DNA of 64,000 nucleotides from positions 186,001 through 250,000 of the forward strand of contig NZ_JALKAO010000001.1 in assembly GCF_023015985.1 (NCBI RefSeq), read 5' to 3'. This DNA is from Marivita sp. S6314. GTDB taxonomy: Bacteria; Pseudomonadota; Alphaproteobacteria; Rhodobacterales; Rhodobacteraceae. Made by a program: the position numbers and the translations under genes. Below the pieces are notes generated by a model. That model had not been told where the DNA came from. It searched no databases and saw only the letters and a program-made list of their open reading frames with translations. Below, piece by piece: positions 19,421 to 29,934 of the stretch (positions are counted from its first letter, which is position 1; each line of letters starts with the position of its first letter).

Positions 19421-20347
19421 GTGGCCAAGAAAAAGAAACGCAAACACATGCCCGGCGGCTGGCAGGACTGGATCACCGACCGCATCCTGCGCGGAGCGAT
19501 CTGGCTGGCCTTGCGATTGCCGATCCGGCAACGCCTTTGGGTCATGGGGCGGCTGGTACGCCATGTGGTGGCACCCTTGGCCGGGTATCGCCAGCGGGCG
19601 ATGGACAACCTTGCCCATGTCTGGCCCGACATGGACATCGCGGATCAAAGGCGTCTGGCCGACCGGGTGGCCGACAATGCCGGGCGCACCATGATCGACA
19701 ATTATGACGTCCCGTGCCTACTGCACCGGATGGAGACGGCGTGCGTTTCCGGCGAAGGGCTTGCGCATATCGAGGCCGCCAAGGCTTCGGGGCGACCTGT
19801 TCTGTTTGTCACTGGCCATTTTGGAAATTTTGAAGCCCCGCGTGCCGCATTGGTGTCGCGCGGTTACAGGATTGGCGGGCTTTACCGCCCGATGTCCAAC
19901 CCCTTTTTCAACGCGCATTACGCGGCCAACATGCATGCGCTGTCTGATCCGGTGTTTGAGCAGGGACGGCGCGGCACGATGGGGTTGATCAAACACATCC
20001 GCGAAGGCGGCATGGGGGTGCTGCTGTTCGACGTCTATGACAGCGCAGGCAACACCTTTGATTTTATGGGACAACCCGCCCCAACGCTGACATCAGCGGC
20101 GGATATCGCGTTGAAAACCGGCGCGCTCATGGTGCCGTTCTTCGGCATTCGACAGCCAGACGGGATCAGTTTCGAAGCGGTCTTCGAGGCCCCCATCGAC
20201 CATGGTGATCCGGTTGACATGATGCAGGCCGCCACGCGACGCCTGGAAGCACGCATCCGGGCACATCCGGAACAATGGTTCTGGATCCATCGACGCTGGA
20301 AGCCCAAGCGTCAGCGCAAGCGCGCCGCCGCCAAGATGGGTCCGTGA
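19421..20347 (+). CDS. Lipid A biosynthesis-type lauroyl acyltransferase (LpxL/HtrB family)
   Basis: About 308 residues. A basic N-terminus (AKKKKRKH) is followed by the acyltransferase core with the H-x4-E active-site motif in [15 protein letters not shown] and by [27 protein letters not shown] and the C-terminal [14 protein letters not shown]. This family adds secondary acyl chains to lipid A at the inner membrane. The start is uncertain: GTG at 19421, ATG at 19382 or ATG at 19448. The last 37 bp overlap the convergent DUF1223 gene. Confidence 0.85.
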   Translation: MAKKKKRKHMPGGWQDWITDRILRGAIWLALRLPIRQRLWVMGRLVRHVVAPLAGYRQRAMDNLAHVWPDMDIADQRRLADRVADNAGRTMIDNYDVPCLLHRMETACVSGEGLAHIEAAKASGRPVLFVTGHFGNFEAPRAALVSRGYRIGGLYRPMSNPFFNAHYAANMHALSDPVFEQGRRGTMGLIKHIREGGMGVLLFDVYDSAGNTFDFMGQPAPTLTSAADIALKTGALMVPFFGIRQPDGISFEAVFEAPIDHGDPVDMMQAATRRLEARIRAHPEQWFWIHRRWKPKRQRKRAAAKMGP

Positions 20348-21009
20348 TTCTTGGCCTGAACCAGAACAACAACCGGGGCATTGCCCGTGATGTTCACGGT
20401 CTCTGACAAGGCCGTCCGGCCATTCCAATCCCCGATATCGCGCCATTCGGTGACGATATGGGTATAGGTGATATCCTTGCCCGCGTTCTCTCCGCGCGGG
20501 ATCGACACGGTTTGATGCGGCGTGTACCGGACCAGAATGATGTCCGCCGCCTGCATGCCCGACCGCGCCGGGGCGGCAATGCGCAATGAAGATCCGGTCC
20601 GGGCCAGATCAAGCGGAACCACCATGCCCTTTTGCGCGTATTCCTGCACTGCATCAGACACGTCCATCGGGCGATTGCCGATCACGTCCTTTGATCCGTT
20701 GATCACCATTTGCGGGGTATAAATCGTCCGGCTGTCAAACGACCGGGCATAGCCGCGCTGACGTTCGGTGAACGCGGCATGGGCAAACTGGTCTTTCCAG
20801 CCGATATAATCCCAGTAATCCACATGAAGCGCGAGGGCGATCACGTTGTCACGTTTCCCCAGACGGCCCAACAGCTCATCCGCAGGTGGGCAGGACGAGC
20901 ATCCTTGCGACGTAAAAAGTTCGACCACAACAGGCGATGTGTCGGCTTTGGCAGCCTGGCCTGTTGCGCCAAGCATCAGCGCTGTCACAAGTGTTAGTAG
21001 CGTCCGCAT
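20311..21009 (-). CDS. DUF1223 secreted thioredoxin-like protein
   Basis: A 232-residue protein with a signal peptide (MRTLLTLVTALMLGATGQAAKA) followed by VVELFTSQGCSSCPPADELL. The CSSC motif and the fold pattern (VIALALHVDYWDYIGWKDQF, YTPQMVINGS) are those of DUF1223, a thioredoxin-like periplasmic family of undefined function. The ATG at 21007-21009 gives the signal peptide; the ORF extends further without support. Divergent from acnA. Confidence 0.87.
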   Translation of the reverse strand: MRTLLTLVTALMLGATGQAAKADTSPVVVELFTSQGCSSCPPADELLGRLGKRDNVIALALHVDYWDYIGWKDQFAHAAFTERQRGYARSFDSRTIYTPQMVINGSKDVIGNRPMDVSDAVQEYAQKGMVVPLDLARTGSSLRIAAPARSGMQAADIILVRYTPHQTVSIPRGENAGKDITYTHIVTEWRDIGDWNGRTALSETVNITGNAPVVVLVQAKNHGPILAAARLR

Positions 21010-21135
21010 TCTGTAATGTCCCGTCCGTGTGTTCCCCGACAGAACACCTAGACCTGTCGGATTGAAATAACCAATCAAGGTTTTGCGAGAGCCTGCGATC
21101 AAACCGATAGGAAACGCGCATCCGGAGAATTGTGT

Positions 21136-21152
21136 GCAATAGTATACCAAAA
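21136..21152 (+). promoter_or_regulatory. Conserved GCAATAGTATACCAAAA motif upstream of acnA
   Basis: The 17-nt site lies 85 bp before the acnA start. A near-identical site, GCTATTGTATACCAAAA in the gene orientation, lies just upstream of lipA at 58902-58918. The centre GTATAC is palindromic, with TTGGTATAC-type half-sites as seen for GntR/FadR-type operators. The regulator is unknown. Confidence 0.5.
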
Positions 21153-21237
21153 ACGTCGCACCCCCCTTGATTGGCAGTCGGCCATAGGGCAAAGAGCAAC
21201 CAGAATTCCTCGTTTATCTCGCTTAAGGAGCCATGTC

Positions 21238-24021
<2,784 letters not shown>

Positions 24022-24039
24022 GCGTTGAAGACAAAAACC

Positions 24040-24070
24040 GGAACAGACGCGCCTTTGGTGCGTCTGTTCC
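24040..24070. terminator. Strong bidirectional hairpin after acnA
   Basis: An 11-bp perfect stem GGAACAGACGC / GCGTCTGTTCC with a 9-nt loop. On the minus strand it is followed by CCGGTTTTTG, so it fits a terminator for the convergent gene at 24.1 kb; on the plus strand it ends acnA without a T-run. Confidence 0.7.
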
Positions 24071-24092
24071 AAGTGTTCCGGACACCCGGTTC

Positions 24093-24635
24093 TTAGTTGG
24101 GAACCGGCACGCACGCGCCGCCCTCAACATAGCTTGACGGATTGCGTCCGCGCCAAACGATGTCGCCTTCGGGACCGAAACACAGCACAAGCCCTTCGAA
24201 GCTTGTCATCATGTCATAAGGCAAGTCCCGAACCGGGTCGCACTGCGTTTCGGTCGGCGCAACAACATAGCCGCCGATCCCCATCGCCATCGCCGCACAA
24301 AACACGCCGCCTCTATGCCCGCGCGCCACGCGGCAATTCGGCAACCAAACCTTGTCCACAAGACCATTTAATTGGTTGAATAGGTGGATATTGTCGGCCG
24401 AAAACCCTTGCCCAAGCTGCAAATACCCCGACGACCCGTGACAACTCAGGACGAGGTTCTTTAACCGTCCGCGCCGGGCACTTCGGGCAACTTCAGCAAT
24501 CCACTCGACGATATGTTCCGGGCTTTCCGTCGATGCAATGTCCCACGTGTTCCACATCCGGTACCGCCGCGTCAGATCTCCTTGACTGACACGGGGATCA
24601 TTGACGGCCATATTGGGTCTGGGCAAGCGGTACAT
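24093..24635 (-). CDS. Free-standing DUF4347-like (clan CD peptidase-like) protein
   Basis: A 180-residue protein without signal or membrane segment. The core LVLSCHGSSGYLQLG, then VWLPNCRVARGHRGGVFCAAMA and GGYVVAPTETQ matches the DUF4347 pattern (SHGspGxLxLG ... gCnva...G..f...la). It offers a His66/Cys101 pair like the dyad of caspase-clan enzymes. DUF4347 normally forms the N-terminus of very large repeat adhesins; here it is alone. Composition is more A/T-rich than the flanking genes. The ATG follows a CGGAG site at 8 nt. A proteolytic activity is only inferred. Confidence 0.5.
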   Translation of the reverse strand: MYRLPRPNMAVNDPRVSQGDLTRRYRMWNTWDIASTESPEHIVEWIAEVARSARRGRLKNLVLSCHGSSGYLQLGQGFSADNIHLFNQLNGLVDKVWLPNCRVARGHRGGVFCAAMAMGIGGYVVAPTETQCDPVRDLPYDMMTSFEGLVLCFGPEGDIVWRGRNPSSYVEGGACVPVPN

Positions 24636-24785
24636 AAAAGCGCTCCGAAAAAGGGTTTATCAAATAAATTGTGTGTTTGCATGATACGCAAACCACCCTG
24701 CCCGGTCGATAGTCCGGTTATTTGATCAGCACCGCGCGCGATTTTTCGGCAGCCCGCCTGCGCGGTTCTCTTTTTCTGGCACATC

Positions 24786-24801
24786 CTGTCGCATGTGACA
24801 G
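24786..24801. promoter_or_regulatory. Near-palindromic site CTGTCGCATGTGACAG
   Basis: A 16-bp inverted repeat with one G-T mismatch, in the 240-bp gap between the DUF4347-like gene and the small ORF at 24.88 kb. It has the look of a dimeric regulator site. The owner is unknown. Confidence 0.3.
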
Positions 24802-24876
24802 CTTGGCCCCTACACTTTTGTCGGGCTTACCCCCATCTGCATGTCTCTACAGGCGACATAACCCACGAGTTGAGAC

Positions 24877-24978
24877 ATGAAACTGCTGACCATTCTTCAG
24901 ACTGCAGCCCTGCTTGTGATTGCCGGGGCAAGTGTCTTTGCCGGAACCGCCGCGCCCGTGTCCGGCTTGCTGCCGTAA
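24877..24978 (+). CDS. Possible 33-residue exported or membrane peptide
   Basis: The ORF reads MKLLTILQTAALLVIAGASV and ends VSGLLP. It is almost entirely one hydrophobic helix preceded by a single lysine and ends 5 bp before the convergent ccmG stop. There is no strong ribosome binding site. It may be a small membrane protein or a chance ORF. Confidence 0.35.
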   Translation: MKLLTILQTAALLVIAGASVFAGTAAPVSGLLP

Positions 24979-24983
24979 CAGTC

Positions 24984-25523
24984 CTAGTCTGCCTGCGCGG
25001 CTTCTAGCGCGGGCACGAACCTTTGTTCATAATCCGACCCGACCAGAGGTCCGGCAAAGCGGTACAGAACCGTGCCATCACCATCGACGATGAACGTCTC
25101 GGGCGGCGCTGTGACCCCCCAGTCGATTGACGTGCGCCCGGCGGGATCGAACGGCACCGCAGAAAACGGATTTCCATCATCCTCAAGATACGACTTGGCC
25201 GCGGATTCGCGATCCCGGATGTTCACACCGATGATCGACATGCCCTCGGCCTGCATTTCCAGCAGCTTCGGATGTTCCAACCGGCACGGCGGGCACCAGC
25301 TGGCCCAGAAATTAACAAGCGTGACCTCGCCCGTTGTCAGCATCTCGGGCGTAAAGGCGTCATACCCGTCCAGCGCCGTTTCCGTGATGGGCGGAGCCTG
25401 TTGGCCAACGCGGGTCGACGGCAAGCCTTGCGGGTCTTCACGGAACATTCCGACATAGGCCAGAACCGCAAATGCCCCAAAGATCACGGGCGGCAGCACC
25501 ATCAGGGGCGAGATTTTAGCCAT
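24984..25523 (-). CDS. ccmG: Thiol:disulfide interchange protein CcmG/DsbE
   Basis: Membrane-anchored periplasmic thioredoxin-like reductant of apocytochrome c in system I maturation. About 179 residues with an N-terminal anchor (VLPPVIFGAFAVLAYVGMF), the active site NFWASWCPPCRLEHP, and GVTAPPETFIVDGDG with the cis-proline. The ATG at 25521-25523 overlaps the ccmD 3' end by 8 bp; an upstream in-frame ATG at 25544 is less likely. Last gene of ccmABCDG. Confidence 0.93.
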   Translation of the reverse strand: MAKISPLMVLPPVIFGAFAVLAYVGMFREDPQGLPSTRVGQQAPPITETALDGYDAFTPEMLTTGEVTLVNFWASWCPPCRLEHPKLLEMQAEGMSIIGVNIRDRESAAKSYLEDDGNPFSAVPFDPAGRTSIDWGVTAPPETFIVDGDGTVLYRFAGPLVGSDYEQRFVPALEAAQAD

Positions 25524-25671
25524 CCCGCGGCCTCCGGTTTTCAACCTCGTCCAGCGTGGCGCGGACCTTGCGCGCGCGGCGCAGGCTGATCATCACGATC
25601 GCGGCCAGAAGCGCCAGCGTCACGCCGTAGGAACTCAGCACCTCAAAGGCGTATTTTCCAAGATCCGGCAT
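25516..25671 (-). CDS. ccmD: Heme exporter protein CcmD
   Basis: A 51-residue protein starting MPDLGKYAFEVLSSYGVTLA, with one transmembrane helix and a basic C-terminal tail (RRARKVRATLDEVENRRPRDG). CcmD helps release holo-CcmE from CcmC. Its start overlaps the ccmC stop by 1 bp (ATGA) and its end overlaps ccmG. It is identified by size, topology and position rather than by strong motifs. Confidence 0.85.
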   Translation of the reverse strand: MPDLGKYAFEVLSSYGVTLALLAAIVMISLRRARKVRATLDEVENRRPRDG

Positions 25672-26399
25672 CACGCCTGCCCTTCCCGCGCCAAGAGCGC
25701 GCGCGTTCGGCGCGCCCGAATTTCGGTCTGTGTGCGCAGGAACACCAGCGCGATGAACAGCAAAACAAACCCGGCGATGCAGACCAGCAGCGGGAACCAG
25801 AACACGTCCGAGATGTTCTCTTCTTTATCAAGGCTCAGCGTCGCCCCTTGGTGCAGGCCCTGATTCCAGAAATTGACAGCATAGCGGCTTAGAATCGCAA
25901 AGACCGACCCGACCAGACACAGGATCGACGTCAGATCCGCCGCTGTGTCATCGTTTTCAATCGCGGACCACAGCGCCATGTATCCGAGGTAAAACAGGAA
26001 CAGGATCAGGAAGGACGTCAAACGCGGGTCCCAGGCCCACCATGTGCCCCACATCGGCTGCCCCCAGAACGCGCCCGTGGCCAGGGCGATCACGGTCATC
26101 ACAGCGCCCACCGGCGCCGCAGCCCGCGCAGCCAGCGCCGACACATGGTGACGTCGCACGATCCAGATCAGCGAGGCCACCAGCATCATCAACCACGCAT
26201 TGATGGCCATCAGCGCGGACGGCACGTGAATGTAGATGATCTTGACGGTCGATCCCTGCCGGAAATCATTCGGGGTAAAGAAGAACCCCCAGATCAGGCC
26301 AACGACCAATGACACGCCCGCAAGCGCCCATATCCATGGCAACACCTTGTCGGTGGTGCGGATAAATTTTACCGGATTTGCGTATTCCCACAAAGACAT
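25671..26399 (-). CDS. ccmC: Heme exporter protein CcmC
   Basis: Six-helix inner-membrane protein that loads heme onto CcmE. The 242-residue protein has the tryptophan-rich signature MWGTWWAWDPRLTSFLILF near residues 115-133 and histidines in the flanking periplasmic loops (IYIHVPSALMAIN). A 59-bp gap separates it from ccmB. Confidence 0.95.
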   Translation of the reverse strand: MSLWEYANPVKFIRTTDKVLPWIWALAGVSLVVGLIWGFFFTPNDFRQGSTVKIIYIHVPSALMAINAWLMMLVASLIWIVRRHHVSALAARAAAPVGAVMTVIALATGAFWGQPMWGTWWAWDPRLTSFLILFLFYLGYMALWSAIENDDTAADLTSILCLVGSVFAILSRYAVNFWNQGLHQGATLSLDKEENISDVFWFPLLVCIAGFVLLFIALVFLRTQTEIRARRTRALLAREGQA

Positions 26400-26458
26400 A
26401 TGCAGCAGGTAGGTGGTTTTTATCGCGCCTTCAATTCAAATTCGCGCCAAGCGACGCG

Positions 26459-27115
26459 TTACCGCAGATTGATCCGCAAAACCGCCGCGCTGGCAAAGGG
26501 CAAAAGGGCAATCACCCCGAAACTGATCCCCGCCAAAAGCAGCAAAGGTGTCTGAACGGTCAGCCCTTCTGCCCCCCGGCGCGCGACCTCGGCCCCGAAG
26601 ATCAACGTCGGCACGTAAAGCGGCAGAACCAGCAGCGACATCAGCAAGCCACCGCGCTTCAGACCCACTGTCAACGCCGCCCCAAACGTGCCGATCACGC
26701 TCAGCGCCGGGGTGCCAAGGGCAAGGCTGATCACCACCCACTGGTAGGCCGGCAGCGGCAGGCTCAGCAGCACGCCCAGCACCGGCGCGGCCAGGACCAA
26801 CGGCAGACCGGTCGTGATCCAATGCGCCAGCGCCTTGACCGTGACAATGCTTTCCACAGGCAGCGGTGCAGTGGCCAACAGATCAAGCGTGCCGTCTTCC
26901 CAATCCAGCGCCAGAATACGGTCCAGCGACAACAGGCACGCCAACAAGGCCCCGATCCACAGGATGCCGGGCGCGATCCGTGCCAGCAAATCTGTTTGCG
27001 GGCCCACACCAAAGGGCACCAGAACGGTGACAATCAGGAAAAACGCCAAGCCAAGGCCAAACCCGCCGCCGGCCCGGATCGACAGCACAAGATCCCGCAG
27101 CAACAGGGCGCTCAT
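26459..27115 (-). CDS. ccmB: Heme exporter protein CcmB
   Basis: A 218-residue membrane subunit of the CcmAB ABC transporter in cytochrome c maturation. About six hydrophobic segments; the N-terminus [16 protein letters not shown] and the [17 protein letters not shown] segment are typical. Its start overlaps the ccmA stop by 4 bp. Confidence 0.94.
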   Translation of the reverse strand: MSALLLRDLVLSIRAGGGFGLGLAFFLIVTVLVPFGVGPQTDLLARIAPGILWIGALLACLLSLDRILALDWEDGTLDLLATAPLPVESIVTVKALAHWITTGLPLVLAAPVLGVLLSLPLPAYQWVVISLALGTPALSVIGTFGAALTVGLKRGGLLMSLLVLPLYVPTLIFGAEVARRGAEGLTVQTPLLLLAGISFGVIALLPFASAAVLRINLR

Positions 27116-27726
27116 AGAAACGCCTCGTCCATATGACGCGCGCGCGGGGAGGCTTTGAACGGTGTCAGATCCAGTACGCGCGCCTCTTCAAGCCCAAGGT
27201 CGATATGGGTGGCCATCAAGGCACTGCCCCCGGACCGCAGATGCCCCCGCACCGCTTCGGCAAAAAGTGCGACCGACGCCACATCAAGCGACACGGTGGG
27301 TTCATCCAGCACCCAGATCGGGCGTCCGGTGACCATCAGCCGCGCCAATCCCAGCCGCCGCTTCTGACCGGCGGAGAGCGTGCCTGCCATGCGGTTGCGC
27401 AACTCGATCAGATCAAAGGAATGCAAGGCGGATTCGATATCCTTTACGGCAAAGACCGAGGCCCAGAACTTCAGGTTTTCGGTGACGCTCAACATCGCCT
27501 TGAGCCCGTCTGAATGGCCCGCATAGGCCATCTGATCCTCGGCCCCCGTGACGGTTCCGGCTTCAACCGGCTGCAAGCCCGCCACACTGCGCAACAGCGT
27601 GGTTTTGCCAACGCCGTTCGGACCGCGAAGCACCAGCGCCTCGCCCGGAGACAGGTCAAACGAGACCCCTTCAAGGATCGCCATGCCACCCCGGGTGACG
27701 GCAAGATCGCGGACAGCCAATACCAT
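27112..27726 (-). CDS. ccmA: Cytochrome c biogenesis ATP-binding export protein CcmA
   Basis: ATPase of the CcmAB complex. The 204-residue protein has Walker [16 protein letters not shown] near residue 34, the signature [15 protein letters not shown] and Walker [14 protein letters not shown]. First gene of the ccmABCDG group; the preceding intergenic DNA carries the twin-hairpin element. Confidence 0.95.
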   Translation of the reverse strand: MVLAVRDLAVTRGGMAILEGVSFDLSPGEALVLRGPNGVGKTTLLRSVAGLQPVEAGTVTGAEDQMAYAGHSDGLKAMLSVTENLKFWASVFAVKDIESALHSFDLIELRNRMAGTLSAGQKRRLGLARLMVTGRPIWVLDEPTVSLDVASVALFAEAVRGHLRSGGSALMATHIDLGLEEARVLDLTPFKASPRARHMDEAFL

Positions 27727-27792
27727 GCCCCCGGCTTAACCCACGGGCGATGGGGCGAAAAGCGCGAAAGTGTCGCTTGTCCGTCGCGGGTC

Positions 27793-27836
27793 CGTTTCCG
27801 TCACCGGAAACGCCAAGATGCGTCGCCGCATCTTGC
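27793..27836. repeat. Twin-hairpin element, copy 1
   Basis: Two adjacent perfect hairpins: CGTTTCCG-TCAC-CGGAAACG (27793-27812) and CAAGATGCG-TCGC-CGCATCTTG (27814-27835). They begin 5 nt after the stop codon of the minus-strand Mth938 gene and precede ccmA. Copy 2 at 34873-34914 has the same layout with compensatory stem changes. There is no T-run. Confidence 0.7.
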
Positions 27837-27841
27837 CCGGC

Positions 27842-28198
27842 TCAGGTCACCGGCAGAAGCGCAACCGCAACCCGCCGCCCTTCGGACAACAGCACATTGT
27901 AGGTGCGACAGGCCGCCGGGGAACTCATGACCTCGACCCCAAGACCCGCCTCTTCCAGCTGCGTGCGCAGATCGGCCGGAATATGCGCAACCTCCTTGCC
28001 GGTGCCGATAAACAGCACGTCGACCTCGCCTGCCAAATCAAGCAGCGTGGCCGCGTCGTCATACCCCGCCCAGGGGCGCGTTCCGGAATGCCCGGTCATC
28101 ACCGGCGCGTCATGTGCCTTGCCACCGATGCGAAAAAACCCCGGTCCGTACCCGTCAATGGGTTCGGCATCATTATACACAACTTCGTTCAGTCGCAT
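27842..28198 (-). CDS. Mth938-domain (DUF498) protein
   Basis: A 118-residue soluble protein with the Mth938 pattern VDVLFIGTGKEVAHIPADLRTQLEEAGLGVEVMSSPAACRTYNVLLSEGRRVAVALLP. The family is related to NDUFAF3, a complex I assembly factor; the bacterial role is not defined. It sits directly after the TSUP and sec genes in an apparent operon, an arrangement that I believe is common in relatives. Confidence 0.87.
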   Translation of the reverse strand: MRLNEVVYNDAEPIDGYGPGFFRIGGKAHDAPVMTGHSGTRPWAGYDDAATLLDLAGEVDVLFIGTGKEVAHIPADLRTQLEEAGLGVEVMSSPAACRTYNVLLSEGRRVAVALLPVT

Positions 28199-28213
28199 CT
28201 CTGGTTCCCTTGC

Positions 28214-28972
28214 TCAGACTGTGTCCCAGATGGGCAGCCCCATCACTGTCGCCACCGCAATAATGACATAGGCCGCCACGCGATAGAAGCGATCCCGTTC
28301 GGGACGGAACAGCGCCTGCCCAATCAGCGCGCCCACCGCGTAAGGCACAAGAAACAGGATCCCAAGCGCCACGGCCTGAACCGTCAAAATCCCCTGCAGA
28401 TACATCAAGGGCAGGATCAACAAGCTTGTAGTGGTCAGAAACACCACCGTCGTGGCGCGGGTCACGGCAATCGGGTCGCGCCCGGCCAATTGAAACAACA
28501 CCATGATTGGCCCGGTCAGCCCGCTGACCCCGCCAATGAACCCCGCAGCAGCCCCAACGCTTGCGCGGGACAGGACACTGGGTTCCAGCTCGTACCTCCA
28601 TCCGGCGATCAGCGCGCAGAGCGTGATGGCGCACACGGCGACCACGACCCAGCGGATGACGGTGACATCGGTCACCGTCAGAACCCAGATGCCAAGCGAG
28701 GCCGACACCGTGGCGCTGACGATCAAGATGGTGACGGCCTTGCGATCCACCATCGGCAGCGCCTTGGGAAAAACCGTCACAAGCGACGACATGGCCGAGA
28801 CAGAAAATGCGGCGATGGCGACGGCGGGCGGTAGGAAGACCGTGGCCACCGGCAAAAACACCAAGGCCGCGCCAAACCCGGCAAAACCGTACACGATCCC
28901 CGCAACAAGCGTCGCCAGAAGCAACCAGTCCAGCCCCGCTGTGTCCAGCGCGGCCAGAAGGAACTCAGGCAT
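28214..28972 (-). CDS. TSUP (TauE/SafE) family permease
   Basis: A 252-residue membrane protein with about eight helices. The N-terminal GFAGFGAALVFLPVATVFLPP and the repeated GGVSGLTGPIMVLF segment are the two family half-repeats. TSUP members move sulfite, sulfonates or other organic anions; the substrate here is unknown. The ATG at 28970-28972 overlaps the secF stop by 8 bp, hinting at translational coupling. Confidence 0.85.
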   Translation of the reverse strand: MPEFLLAALDTAGLDWLLLATLVAGIVYGFAGFGAALVFLPVATVFLPPAVAIAAFSVSAMSSLVTVFPKALPMVDRKAVTILIVSATVSASLGIWVLTVTDVTVIRWVVVAVCAITLCALIAGWRYELEPSVLSRASVGAAAGFIGGVSGLTGPIMVLFQLAGRDPIAVTRATTVVFLTTTSLLILPLMYLQGILTVQAVALGILFLVPYAVGALIGQALFRPERDRFYRVAAYVIIAVATVMGLPIWDTV

Positions 28973-29933
28973 CGACGTTCGAGAACTGGTTGCCCGTGGT
29001 GTCGGTTGGCTTGGTCCAGTCGCGTTTGACACCCAGCCACAGCAGGATCGCCGAGGCGACAAAGATCGACGAATACGTCCCCACGATCACACCCCAGATC
29101 ATCGCAAACACGAAGCCCCGGATCACGTCACCGCCCAGCACAAACAGCGCAATCAACGCCAGAAGCGTGGTCGCCGAGGTCATGAAGGTTCGGCTGAGCG
29201 TTTCGTTGATCGAGATGTTCAGAACCTCCTTGAGGTCCTTTTTCTTGTACTTGATCAGGTTCTCGCGCACGCGGTCAAACACAACCACCGTATCGTTCAG
29301 CGAATAGCCCACAATCGTCAGCAAGGCCGCGATAATCGCCAGATCGAACTTGATCTGCAGCTCGGAAAAGATGCCGATGGTCAGGATCACGTCATGCACA
29401 AGCGCCGCAACCGCGCCCAGGGCAAACTGCCATTCGAACCGCAACCAGATGTAGATCAACACCGCGCCAATCGCCAAAATCACCGCAATCGCGGCGGTCT
29501 GGATCAATTCGCCCGACACTTTCGGCCCAACCGATTCCACCGAGACGAACTTGATATCCGGCACAACCTCGGCCAAGGCCGCTTCAACCTGCTGGATCAC
29601 GGCGACGCTGACGGCCTCTTCCCCGTCCTGCGCTTGAATTCGCACCATGGCGACGTTCTGATCTGGTCCGAAGGTCGGATCGAACACTTCGGAAATGGTG
29701 ATGTCGCCCAGTTCCAGCGCCGCAATCGCATCGCGGTAGACGCCGACATCAACCGGTTGCGCGCTTTCCGTGCGGATCGTTGTGCCACCCCGGAAATCGA
29801 TGCCGTAGTTCAGCCCCTGCAAAAAGAAGGACACAAACGACAGCGCCATCAAAAAGGCCGAGATGCCAAACCACAGCTTCCAGCGGTTGAAGAAATCGAA
29901 ATTCGTACCCTGCTTGACCAATCGCAACCGCAT
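28965..29933 (-). CDS. secF: Protein translocase subunit SecF
   Basis: Forms SecDF, which uses the proton motive force to complete export through SecYEG. The 322-residue protein has NYGIDFRGGTTI near residue 45, FVSVESVGPKVSGEL, and the C-terminal helices with IVGYSLNDTVVVFDRVREN and NISINETLSRTFMTS. I prefer the ATG at 29931-29933, 6 nt after GAGG; an in-frame ATG four codons upstream overlaps secD. Confidence 0.95.
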   Translation of the reverse strand: MRLRLVKQGTNFDFFNRWKLWFGISAFLMALSFVSFFLQGLNYGIDFRGGTTIRTESAQPVDVGVYRDAIAALELGDITISEVFDPTFGPDQNVAMVRIQAQDGEEAVSVAVIQQVEAALAEVVPDIKFVSVESVGPKVSGELIQTAAIAVILAIGAVLIYIWLRFEWQFALGAVAALVHDVILTIGIFSELQIKFDLAIIAALLTIVGYSLNDTVVVFDRVRENLIKYKKKDLKEVLNISINETLSRTFMTSATTLLALIALFVLGGDVIRGFVFAMIWGVIVGTYSSIFVASAILLWLGVKRDWTKPTDTTGNQFSNVDA

Positions 29934-29934
29934 A

